This document shows, in pieces, positions 6,240 to 12,216 of a stretch of DNA of 12,216 bases (position 1 is the stretch's first letter; the number at the start of each line of letters is the position of its first letter). Origin of the DNA: Burkholderiales bacterium. GTDB lineage: Bacteria; Pseudomonadota; Gammaproteobacteria; Burkholderiales; Burkholderiaceae_C. The stretch spans positions 1-12,216 of the forward strand of contig JAABTC010000026.1 of assembly GCA_011390055.1 (NCBI GenBank). The letters are read 5' to 3'. Below the pieces are notes generated by a model. It saw only the letters and a program-made list of their open reading frames with translations. It ran no database searches and was not told the DNA's origin. Both the position numbers and the translations under genes were made by a program.

Positions 6240-7535
6240 TCAGAACTTGCGGCCCCAGGCCAGCCCGACGCTGGTCTGCTTCATGCCGATGGTCTCGTTG
6301 CCGCCGGCGCCCGGGCCGAGGACGGCGTTGAACAGCGACGGCCCGGTCACGCTCTGTCGCGTCGCGACCATCAAGGCGCCGCTGATCTCACTCGTCTTGT
6401 TCATCGCGTAGGTGAAGCCGGCGGTGTAGTGGGCCTTCACGACGCCGGGGGCGAGGATGTTGAAAGTGACATCGGCCGACGTGATCGGGTTGTCGCCCTT
6501 GTTGTAGCCCGCGCGCAACGTCAACGCATCGGAGACTCGCCAGGCCGCGCCGAGCTTGAAGACATCGATGTCTTTCCAGCCGAAGCCCGGGCCATTGGCG
6601 GCACCCAGCGGTGCCTGGGCCGCGCTCGGGTTCGAGACCGAGGCCACATCGCTGTAGTTGATGCGCCCGACGTCGATGGCGACGGTGAGCGCCGGCGTCG
6701 GCGTGAAGGCGACGCCCAGGCTGTAATGCGACGGGATGTCGAAGTCCCCGCCGCCCGCGAACAGGCCCCTGTACTTGTCGAAGGCGCTCATGTTCATCTT
6801 CGGCGCGTAGGCGGCGCCGATCGTGACCATGTCACTCAGCCGGCCCTGGTAGCCCAGGCGCAGGCCGACGCCGGTGGAGCTGTCGTTGCCGTTGTTGGTG
6901 ACGCTGCCGGGGGCGCCGGTGAAGGGCGGGAACCCCGGCGCGTTGTCGAAGGCCTGCAGGCCGGTGGCCTTGAAGCGCTGGTAGCCGAACAACAGCGACA
7001 CGCCCACGGCATGCTGCGCATTGAGCTTGTAGGCCGCCGTTGGCGCAATCATCAGCTGCATCAGATCGACCCCCAGGCCGCCGCCCCCGCACAGCATGTT
7101 GGCGGCGGGTCCGCCGCAGTTAAAGCTGCCCTGCGGGTACGTGGTGTTCATGCCGCCATTGCCGTAGACCGAGATGCCCAACGACAGGTCACTGCCCATC
7201 ATCGTGTTGTAGCCAAACTCGGGGATCAGGAAAGACGTCCTGCCGCTGTCGACTTTGCCGTTCAGCGTGGGAAAGCCCGCACCGCTGCGCTCGGCGTCAC
7301 GCTTGGGCATGAAGACATCGCCGCCGAGGTCCAGACGCGAGCCGACGAAGACCATGCTGGCCGGGTTGTTGGCGCCGCCCAGGCTGTCCTGGGCCAGGGC
7401 CGTCGAGACACCGCCCATGCCCTTGGCCTTGATGCCGTAGCCGTGTGCGAAGTAGCCGTTGGTGGCGAGCGCCGGGCTCGCTGCGCAGGCGGCGGCAAGC
7501 GGCAGCAATCGAAGGAGCGGGTGTGAACATTTCAT
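6240..7535 (-). CDS. FadL/OmpP1/TodX-family outer-membrane channel
   Basis: A 431-residue outer-membrane beta-barrel of the FadL family. A signal peptide covers residues 1-24, ending SPALA before TNGYFAHGYGIKAKGMGG, the FadL N-terminal hatch signature. The protein ends in Phe, as expected for barrel assembly, and NNPASM (about 56-61) is another family motif. FadL channels move hydrophobic molecules (long-chain fatty acids, toluene) across the outer membrane. Here the neighbours are sulfur carriers and YeeE transporters, so the cargo may be a hydrophobic or elemental sulfur form; this is inference. Two cysteines about ten residues apart (FNCGG and NMLCGGGG, about 139-149) are unusual for a barrel and could form a loop disulfide. 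Start ATG 7535 has AGGAGA upstream. It lies 76 bases after the Rieske-fusion gene and 19 before tusA. Confidence 0.9.
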   Translation of the reverse strand: MKCSHPLLRLLPLAAACAASPALATNGYFAHGYGIKAKGMGGVSTALAQDSLGGANNPASMVFVGSRLDLGGDVFMPKRDAERSGAGFPTLNGKVDSGRTSFLIPEFGYNTMMGSDLSLGISVYGNGGMNTTYPQGSFNCGGPAANMLCGGGGLGVDLMQLMIAPTAAYKLNAQHAVGVSLLFGYQRFKATGLQAFDNAPGFPPFTGAPGSVTNNGNDSSTGVGLRLGYQGRLSDMVTIGAAYAPKMNMSAFDKYRGLFAGGGDFDIPSHYSLGVAFTPTPALTVAIDVGRINYSDVASVSNPSAAQAPLGAANGPGFGWKDIDVFKLGAAWRVSDALTLRAGYNKGDNPITSADVTFNILAPGVVKAHYTAGFTYAMNKTSEISGALMVATRQSVTGPSLFNAVLGPGAGGNETIGMKQTSVGLAWGRKF

Positions 7536-7611
7536 GGGCTGTCTCCTGTGTGGGGCGGTTTGCGCCTGTTCGGGGATGGGAACGGATGCGGGTGGCTTGG
7601 CGGGCGCGGCG

Positions 7612-8250
7612 TCACCAGCGGGCCTGCAGGCGCCCGTCGACGACCCGGCTGTCCCACCGCTTCAGTGGGGTGTCACCCTTGGCGGTGCATTGCCCGCTGC
7701 GTACGTCGAAGGCCCATTGGTGCTTCGGGCAGGTGAGCGTGGTGCCGTCCAGCGCCAAGTGCGGGATGTTGGTGGTCTGGTGCGGGCAACGGCTGTCGAA
7801 GACTTGCCAGACGCTTTCAGTGTTGTGAACGACGTGGTGCACGAACAGGCCACGGCCGTCGCAGTCGACGCGCGTCACGCCTCCCGGTTCGAGCTCGGCT
7901 GCGGCCATCACGTCGTGCCACTCGCCCTCGGCGCCGAGTTCGGCCGGCTGGAACTGCGGCAGGTCCATCGCCAGGATGATGTCCACCGCCCAGACGATCT
8001 TGGCCAGACCGAGCGCCGGAAACGCCATCAGCAGAGCATCCAGCACCTCGGCCGGCGAACAACCATCGCGCAGGGCGCGGTTGAGGTACTGGCGAAAACC
8101 GCGCTCCGTCTGGGAGTGCACCTTGGTAATGACGGAAATCAGGTCGCGTGTCTTCGGGTCGAGATGCTTGCCGCAGTCCTTCAGGAAACTGAAGTAATGC
8201 GTCATCGCCTCGGGACGGGTTTTGACGAGGAAGTCGAGTGCGTCGCTCAT
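7612..8250 (-). CDS. AhpD-like (carboxymuconolactone decarboxylase fold) and Rieske [2Fe-2S] fusion protein
   Basis: A 212-residue protein with two domains. Residues about 1-100 resemble the all-helical CMD/AhpD fold, with single cysteines at 26 and 64 and no CxxC redox pair. Residues about 108-212 form a Rieske ferredoxin domain with the full ligand set Cys155-x-His157 and Cys174-x2-His177 (SRCPHQ and TCPKHQWAFD). The Rieske part looks like the soluble ferredoxin or biphenyl-dioxygenase type. There is no signal peptide, so it is probably cytoplasmic. It is the first gene of the leftward run that continues with fadL, tusA, dsrE2 and two yeeE genes. The fold pair suggests an electron-transfer or redox step on a sulfur carrier, but no function is known to me. 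The start is uncertain: in-frame ATGs at 8274 and 8295 would add 8 or 15 residues, and none of the three has a clear ribosome site. Confidence 0.85.
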   Translation of the reverse strand: MSDALDFLVKTRPEAMTHYFSFLKDCGKHLDPKTRDLISVITKVHSQTERGFRQYLNRALRDGCSPAEVLDALLMAFPALGLAKIVWAVDIILAMDLPQFQPAELGAEGEWHDVMAAAELEPGGVTRVDCDGRGLFVHHVVHNTESVWQVFDSRCPHQTTNIPHLALDGTTLTCPKHQWAFDVRSGQCTAKGDTPLKRWDSRVVDGRLQARW

Positions 8251-8328
8251 GCCATGGGTTCGTGCGGGTGACATTAGCCCAGGGCAGGTCTGCAACGTCT
8301 ATCACCGGGACGGGTAATGACAGCTACG

Positions 8329-8343
8329 CCATACGGGGTATGG
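8329..8343. repeat. Perfect palindrome CCATAC-GGG-GTATGG
   Basis: Two 6-base arms, CCATAC (8329-8334) and GTATGG (8338-8343), flank a 3-base centre in the middle of the divergent control region. It is a good candidate operator for a dimeric regulator such as the neighbouring NarL-type protein. It is too short, and lacks a T-run, to be a terminator. Confidence 0.5.
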
Positions 8344-8408
8344 GCGCCGATGTCTCGGTAGAGACCCCGTTGCGGTTGCAGACGGTTCCTTGTCCAATGG
8401 TGGGCGCA

Positions 8409-8436
8409 TTGCGGTCTGCGCTCGTGCATATATAAC
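8409..8436 (+). promoter_or_regulatory. Probable sigma70 promoter of the two-component genes
   Basis: TTGCGG (8409-8414), a 16-base spacer and TATAAC (8431-8436) lie 31 bases before the kinase start, inside the only AT-rich patch (CATATATAAC) of this gap. A GTCTGC copy overlaps the end of the -35 box, so a factor bound there could repress the promoter. Read by eye. Confidence 0.5.
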
Positions 8437-8467
8437 AAGGCACGCATAAAGGCGTCGATACCCGGAC

Positions 8468-9457
8468 ATGCAAGCGACCGACATTTACGAGCAGCTGGCC
8501 GCGGCGCTTTGTCGCCGGCTCGGTCCGGATGCCTTGCTCGGGCATCTGCTCGAGCCGATCGTGCGTTGGTCCGGCGCCCGGGCCGGCAGCATCCACCTGC
8601 GCACCCCAGGCAGCAACCGCCTGCAACAAGTGGCTTTGGTGGCGCTGCAAGCGGCGGGCCCCGGGGTCGAACGGATCGTCACCGTGCTGCTGCCTTGTCG
8701 TGGCCGGGTGCTGGGAGAGATCCGGCTCACGATGGCGGCCGAGACCGTGATCGACGAGGCGACCGCCGCATTCCATCGCTCCATCGGCGCCTTGCTCGGT
8801 CTGGCGTTGCACGACGCCGGAATGGAAGCCGACAGCCGCCAAGCGCTGGTCGCCGATGTGCACGACGGCATTGCGCAGACCCTGGCCTTTGCCCGCATGC
8901 GCCTGCCGCTGCTCGAGCAAGCGGTCAGGGCGCACGACGAAACCGCTGCATTGCGCTACGGCGCCGAGGTTCGCCAGGCCATCGGGACAGCGCACACCAA
9001 CTTGCGCGCGATCCTGACCCAGGGCAGCGCACCGATGGATCCACGAGGTTTGAAGCATGCCTTGCAGACGAGCGTGCGCAGCTTCTGTAATCAGACCCAG
9101 GTCGAACTGGTGTGGGGTGATGGCACGCCTGACCTGCGCCTGTCGCAGACGCAGGAGGCGCAGGTCTATCTCGTCGTGCAGGAGGCGCTGGCCAACGTTG
9201 TCAAGCACTCGGGGGCGCAGCATGCCTGGCTCACGATCGACCAGTCCGGCGACCGGATCGCCGTCGTTGTGGAAGACGACGGCACCGGCTTGCCGGTGCC
9301 TTGCCCTGTGGCCTCGCCGAGTCACCTCGGCATCGACATCATGCGGCAGCGCGCAGCGCGGCTCGGCGGTGAACTCGAGATCCGGGCCCGCGAGGGCGGC
9401 GGTACGCGGGTGAGGCTGGTCTTTTCATCGCCTGTAACCGAGAGGGCCGAGGCATGA
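8468..9457 (+). CDS. Soluble NarX/NreB-type sensor histidine kinase
   Basis: A 329-residue kinase of the HisKA_3/HATPase_c group that pairs with NarL-type regulators. Residues 1-115 look like a GAF-like sensor domain (for example GARAGSIHLR and GRVLGEIRLTM). The dimerisation box ADVHDGIAQTLAF has the phosphorylated His132. The ATPase part shows QEALANVVKHS (239-249), DDGTGL (270-275), HLGIDIMRQRA (286-296) and GGTRVRL (311-317). There is no signal peptide or membrane segment, so it senses a cytoplasmic signal. Cysteines 15, 77, 207 and 279 are scattered; no NreB-like iron-sulfur cysteine cluster is evident. ATG 8468 lacks a clear ribosome site. The gene overlaps the regulator by ATGA. An intracellular sulfur or redox signal is plausible given the neighbours, but the ligand is unknown. 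Confidence 0.92.
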   Translation: MQATDIYEQLAAALCRRLGPDALLGHLLEPIVRWSGARAGSIHLRTPGSNRLQQVALVALQAAGPGVERIVTVLLPCRGRVLGEIRLTMAAETVIDEATAAFHRSIGALLGLALHDAGMEADSRQALVADVHDGIAQTLAFARMRLPLLEQAVRAHDETAALRYGAEVRQAIGTAHTNLRAILTQGSAPMDPRGLKHALQTSVRSFCNQTQVELVWGDGTPDLRLSQTQEAQVYLVVQEALANVVKHSGAQHAWLTIDQSGDRIAVVVEDDGTGLPVPCPVASPSHLGIDIMRQRAARLGGELEIRAREGGGTRVRLVFSSPVTERAEA

Positions 9458-10116
9458 GCACGGACCTGTTGCGGGTGGTCCTGGTCGACGACCACACGCT
9501 GTGTCGCAATGGCCTGACGGAGTTGCTGCATCACCGCGGCACCATCCGGGTGGTGGCCGCGCTGGGCGACCCCGAGCGCGTGGCGAGCGTGTTGCAGGAG
9601 CACCGGCCGGACCTGATGGTGCTCGACCTGCGCATGCCGGCCGGCGACGGGCTGTCCTTGCTGCGGCGCCTTCGCGCCGAAGGTTGCGACACGCCGGCGC
9701 TGATCTTGACGATGAGCGACTCCGAGGCCGACCTCGCTGCCGCGCTGCGTCTGGGTGTGCGCGGCTACCTGCTCAAGGACATGGAGCCCGAGGAGGTGAT
9801 TGGCGCCATCGAGCGCGCTGCGCGCGGCGAGGTCACCTTCGCACCGGCGATGACGGTCAAGCTGGCCCAGCTGCTGCAGGCCGGGACCACCGGCAACCAA
9901 CGCAAGGGCCTGCTCGACTCGCTGACCGAGCGCGAACGCCAGATCCTCGACCACGTCGCGCGGGGCGAGAGCAACAAGGCGATCGCGCGCACGCTCGACA
10001 TCAGCCACGACACGGTGAAGCTGCATGTGCGGCACATCCTGTCGAAGCTGAACCTCAGCTCACGCGTCGAGGCCGCGGTCTTCGCGGTCGAATCGCGCGC
10101 CAGCGGCGAGGGCTGA
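9454..10116 (+). CDS. NarL/FixJ-type response regulator
   Basis: A 220-residue regulator with an N-terminal receiver domain and a C-terminal LuxR-type helix-turn-helix. Receiver residues are all in place: Asp12 and Asp13, phospho-acceptor Asp58 (LMVLDLRMP), Thr86 and Lys108 (GYLLKDMEP). The DNA-binding domain (about 155-212) contains LTERERQILDHVARGESNKA, DTVKLHVRHILSKLNL and SRVEAAVFA, very close to E. coli NarL in the recognition helix. A NarL-like target (TACYYMT-type heptamers) is therefore reasonable. It is translated in overlap with the kinase. It probably controls the leftward Rieske-fadL-tusA-dsrE2-yeeE run through the divergent region. It ends 12 bases before a convergent short frame on the other strand, with no clear terminator. 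Confidence 0.94.
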   Translation: MSTDLLRVVLVDDHTLCRNGLTELLHHRGTIRVVAALGDPERVASVLQEHRPDLMVLDLRMPAGDGLSLLRRLRAEGCDTPALILTMSDSEADLAAALRLGVRGYLLKDMEPEEVIGAIERAARGEVTFAPAMTVKLAQLLQAGTTGNQRKGLLDSLTERERQILDHVARGESNKAIARTLDISHDTVKLHVRHILSKLNLSSRVEAAVFAVESRASGEG

Positions 10117-10128
10117 TCGGCTGGCGGC

Positions 10129-10260
10129 TCAGTTCGCCGGGCAGCTCGCCCAGTCGCCGGGTACCTTGCCGACCAGCAGCAGGAAGCTCGAGAAGGGCCC
10201 CATGTTGCCCATGGCTTCCATCTTGGGCCCGGCGAAGTTGAGGTGGCCGAACAGCTTCAG
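10129..10260 (-). other. Short coding-like stretch after the methyltransferase gene
   Basis: Downstream of the SUMT stop, a minus-strand frame reads about 43 residues beginning LKLFGHLNFAGPKMEAMG and ending DWASCPAN before a TGA at 10131-10129. Nearly every third codon position is G or C, and the residues look protein-like. No ATG, GTG or TTG opens it near the SUMT stop; the first ATG is at 10221, giving only 30 residues. It could be the tail of a gene broken by deletion or frameshift, a small protein using an unusual start, or chance. I do not recognise it. A weak GGGC/GCCC inverted repeat near 10137-10150 lacks a T-run. Confidence 0.3.
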
Positions 10261-11093
10261 GCTTCCAGGGCGTTGGGAAGGGCATGCGCGGGGGCGGCAG
10301 CCGCGTCTTGATCGAACCAGCGCAGCTCGTCGCGCAGGCGCACCACTTCGCCGACGATTGTTAGACAGGGCGAACTGAGGCCTTCGCGTTCGACCGCCGC
10401 AGCCAGGGTCGCGAGCGTGGCGGTGACGACGCGCTGCGACGCCAGCGTGCCCTGCGCGACCACGGCCGCCGGCCAGTCGGCGGCCAGGCCTTGCTCGACC
10501 AGCTTGGCGCAGATCGTTGCCAGGCCGGTCAGGCTCATGTAGATCACGACCGTCTGGCGCGGTCGCGCCAGCGCCGCCCAGTCGAGGTCGAAGCTGTGGT
10601 CCTTGAGGTGGCCAGTGACGAACAGGCAGCTCTGGGCGAAGTCGCGGTGCGTCAACGGGATGCCGGCGTAGGCCGAAACGCCGCAGGCGGCCGTGATGCC
10701 CGGCACCACTTCGAAGGGCACGCCTTCGGCGGCCAGGGCCTGCAGTTCCTCGCCGCCGCGACCGAAGACAAAGGGATCACCCCCCTTGAGCCTCACCACG
10801 CGGCGGCCCTGGCGCGCCAGGCGCACCAGCAGGGCGTTGATGTCGGGCTGGCCCATGCTGTGGTTGGCGCGCTCCTTGCCGGCGTAGATGCGCTCGGCAT
10901 CGGCACCGATCAGCGCGAGCACGCCGGGGCCGACCAGATGGTCGTACACCACCACGTCGGCTTCGGCCAGCAGGCGCGCCGCACGCAGCGTCAGCAAGTC
11001 GGCGTCTCCCGGCCCGGCACCGACCAGGAAGACACGACCCTGGGGTGTGTGGCATCGAGCCAGCAGGGCATTCATGTCGACGAACGCGTTCAT
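10257..11093 (-). CDS. cobA: Uroporphyrinogen-III C-methyltransferase (SUMT)
   Basis: A 278-residue SAM-dependent enzyme that methylates uroporphyrinogen III at C2 and C7 to precorrin-2, the branch point to siroheme and cobalamin. Motifs in order: VGAGPGD (24-30), VVYDHLV (48-54), RLKGGDPFVFGRGGEE (101-116), PGITAA (131-136), IPLTHRDF (145-152) and GEVVRLRDELRWF near the end. This is the single-domain form, without the CysG dehydrogenase/chelatase part. The true start is ATG 11093, with AAAGGA just upstream; the same frame is open further upstream but that part overlaps the IscA-like gene and is not protein-like. It lies 16 bases after the IscA-like gene. Next to a DsrN-like amidase, the likely purpose is siroheme supply for a sulfite reductase. 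Cobalamin synthesis is the alternative. Confidence 0.95.
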   Translation of the reverse strand: MNAFVDMNALLARCHTPQGRVFLVGAGPGDADLLTLRAARLLAEADVVVYDHLVGPGVLALIGADAERIYAGKERANHSMGQPDINALLVRLARQGRRVVRLKGGDPFVFGRGGEELQALAAEGVPFEVVPGITAACGVSAYAGIPLTHRDFAQSCLFVTGHLKDHSFDLDWAALARPRQTVVIYMSLTGLATICAKLVEQGLAADWPAAVVAQGTLASQRVVTATLATLAAAVEREGLSSPCLTIVGEVVRLRDELRWFDQDAAAAPAHALPNALEA

Positions 11094-11109
11094 GATGTCC
11101 TTTCGTTCG

Positions 11110-11460
11110 CTAGGTCGAACAACCGTTGCAGCCGCCGTTGCCGCAGGCCTTGGCGGGCTTTTCAGCGGCTTCGGCTTCGGCTTCGGGCGTGAAGATGAAG
11201 TTGAACTGGCCGGGTTCGAGCTCGACGAAATCGAGCACGATGCCGTCAAGCATCGGCTGGCTCGGCGGCGCGATGACCAGATTGACGCCTTGCAGTTGTA
11301 GCGGCATGTCGCCTTCGCGCGGTTCGTCGAAGCCCATGCCGAAGGTGATGGTGCCGTCGCTTTCACGACGGGCCGCGACACGCAGCGCCCAGTCGGCGCT
11401 GCCGGCACCGGCGGCGGAGAGGCGAATTTGCGCCGCGGCGGCGTTGGTCAGACTGAGCAT
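11110..11460 (-). CDS. dsrR: IscA/HesB-like A-type protein, DsrR candidate
   Basis: A 116-residue protein with the HesB/IscA-type fold: MLSLTNAAAAQIRLS at the start, GMGFDEP (41-47) and LDGIVLDFVELEPGQFNFIF (71-90). The usual first IscA cysteine is absent (ALRVAARRESDG occupies that area). The C-terminal CGC pair is replaced by an acidic, Ala/Glu-rich linker and a tail with Cys106, Cys111 and Cys114 (CGNGGCNGCST). DsrR of Allochromatium vinosum is an IscA-like protein lacking the cluster cysteines and affects dsr expression. The gene order here, between a CobB-like amidase and SUMT, supports DsrR. Start ATG 11460 has CAGGAG upstream and overlaps the amidase gene by 13 bases; a longer frame to 11562 is rejected as shadow. 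A general Fe-S assembly accessory protein is the alternative. Confidence 0.7.
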   Translation of the reverse strand: MLSLTNAAAAQIRLSAAGAGSADWALRVAARRESDGTITFGMGFDEPREGDMPLQLQGVNLVIAPPSQPMLDGIVLDFVELEPGQFNFIFTPEAEAEAAEKPAKACGNGGCNGCST

Positions 11461-12216
11461 GCGAGGGCTCCTGGTTCGAGGGGAAGCACGGCTCTGTCGC
11501 GCGGTGCGCCGTGGCGTTGCGCGGCGACCTGGCGCACGAAGGCCACGAACCGTTGCGGCCACCGGTTGCCGCCGGTGGCGCGCAGGTGGCCGTACGACGC
11601 CAGCAGGTTATGGACGAGCACGCCGTCACGCTGGCCGTCGATGCCATGGCCGCGTTGCACGCGGTACGCATGCCGCAGGCCGGCATCGACGTTGATCAGC
11701 TCGGAGTGGTGAAACTCGTGGCCGAGGCAGATCGCGCCGGCGCTGCCGTCCACCGCGCTCGTCGGCCACGGGTGGTCCGGCGTCTCGGCCAGGCGCACAT
11801 AACCGCGTCCGACCGGGCGTTCGCGCATCACGATGTCGCCCGGGATGGCGCCGATCATCTGGGCCACGCGGCCGTTCCAGGCGATCGAGCGTGCCAGGAC
11901 CATCAGGCCGCCGCATTCGGCATAGGTGGGCAGGCCGCCGGCGATGGCCGTCCGGATGGCGCTGCGCAGCGCGGCGTTGGCTTCGAGCGAGGCCATGAAC
12001 GCTTCGGGGAAACCGCCGCCGATGAAGAGACCGTCGAGCGTCGGCAGGCGGCTGTCCCGCAGCATATCGATCGGCACCAGCGTGGCGCCTGCGGCTTCAA
12101 GGGCCTCGAGGTCGTCCGGGTAGTAGAAGCCGAAGGCTTCGCCACGGGCGATGCCGATGCGCAACGCACGTGTGGCCATCGGCGCCGCCGGTGTCGCTGC
12201 GGGAGGCGCGCCGACG
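11448..12216 (-). CDS. dsrN: CobB/CbiA-type glutamine amidotransferase, DsrN candidate (N terminus beyond window)
   Basis: The visible 255 residues are the C-terminal amidotransferase half of a cobyrinate a,c-diamide synthase-like enzyme. The frame is open to the right edge; the missing part should hold the P-loop ATP-binding domain of a protein of about 450-480 residues. Seen, numbering from the ATG at 12179: RIGIARGEAFGFYYPDDLEA (7-26), LFIGGGFPE (51-59), nucleophile Cys89 in AECGGLMVLA, GHEFHHSEL (153-161) and ASYGHLR with probable catalytic His198. That ATG is an internal methionine; upstream is an Ala/Pro-rich interdomain linker. DsrN amidates siroheme to siroamide for sulfite reductase, whereas the cobalamin enzyme amidates cobyrinate. 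The adjoining IscA-like gene favours DsrN, but the family alone does not decide. The stop overlaps the next gene by 13 bases. Confidence 0.8.
   Translation of the reverse strand, partial: VGAPPAATPAAPMATRALRIGIARGEAFGFYYPDDLEALEAAGATLVPIDMLRDSRLPTLDGLFIGGGFPEAFMASLEANAALRSAIRTAIAGGLPTYAECGGLMVLARSIAWNGRVAQMIGAIPGDIVMRERPVGRGYVRLAETPDHPWPTSAVDGSAGAICLGHEFHHSELINVDAGLRHAYRVQRGHGIDGQRDGVLVHNLLASYGHLRATGGNRWPQRFVAFVRQVAAQRHGAPRDRAVLPLEPGALACSV

Larger units (their letters stand above)
8251..8467. promoter_or_regulatory. Divergent control region between the sulfur run and the two-component genes
   Basis: This 217-base gap serves leftward and rightward genes. It holds the palindrome at 8329-8343 and three copies of GTCTGC: plus strand at 8288-8293 and 8414-8419, minus strand at 8378-8383. 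The first and third copies belong to a perfect 9-base inverted pair, GTCTGCAAC (8288-8296) and GTTGCAGAC (8375-8383). Two sequences one base off the NarL heptamer TACYYMT lie on the minus strand at 8310-8316 and 8334-8340. No convincing sigma70 promoter is visible for the leftward genes, which fits activator dependence. Repeats are seen; binding is inferred. Confidence 0.5.

Noticed and set aside
6219..7526. 435-codon open frame on the plus strand
   Set aside because: Antisense to the fadL gene, which has signal peptide, family motifs and ribosome site; the plus frame has none.
8251..8467. Sigma54 promoter for the leftward sulfur genes
   Set aside because: No GG-N10-GC pair with the proper flanks was found on the minus strand.
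8324..9325. 333-codon open frame on the minus strand
   Set aside because: Antisense to the histidine kinase, whose motifs are complete; composition is that of a shadow frame.
11094..11408. Upstream extension of the SUMT frame (105 more residues)
   Set aside because: The extension is Ser/Arg/Lys/Pro-rich and overlaps the IscA-like gene out of frame; ATG 11093 has a good ribosome site and gives the usual length.

Overview
The window is GC-rich with tightly packed genes. Protein styles (BigR-type repressor, YeeE/YedE proteins, DsrE2, TusA, FadL, NarL-type regulator) fit a sulfur-oxidising proteobacterium, most likely a betaproteobacterium of Burkholderiales or Rhodocyclales type. That placement is an inference from gene content and composition. 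Almost every gene deals with reduced sulfur: sensing it, importing it, carrying it on cysteines, or making the siroheme needed by sulfite reductases. No tRNA, rRNA, insertion sequence or CRISPR array was seen.

Left part (1-3159): a leftward operon starts with a BigR/SqrR-type persulfide-sensing repressor and continues into two half-size YeeE/YedE membrane proteins, the second cut by the window edge. Rightward from the same AT-rich control region runs a SulP-family anion transporter with a STAS domain, preceded by a possible small coupled ORF. An inverted repeat lies between the two divergent promoters and is the probable BigR operator.

Middle (3236-8250): a leftward run of six genes. In transcription order it encodes an AhpD-like/Rieske fusion protein, a FadL-type outer-membrane channel, TusA, DsrE2 and two full-length YeeE/YedE transporters in tandem. 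Read together it looks like a route that moves a reduced sulfur compound across the outer and inner membranes and hands sulfane sulfur to TusA and DsrE2. The Rieske/AhpD fusion is the least explained member.

Regulation (8251-10116): a 217-base divergent intergenic region holds a palindrome, three copies of GTCTGC and a probable sigma70 promoter. It separates the six-gene run from a rightward two-component system: a soluble HisKA_3 kinase and a NarL-type response regulator overlapping by ATGA. The pair probably controls the six-gene run.

Right part (10257-12216, leftward): a CobB/CbiA-type amidase (cut at its N terminus by the window edge), an IscA-like protein and a uroporphyrinogen-III methyltransferase. 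The order amidase, IscA-like, SUMT resembles the dsrN-dsrR end of reverse dissimilatory sulfite reductase (rDsr) clusters, so dsrAB and other dsr genes may lie just beyond the right edge. That is a prediction, not something seen here.
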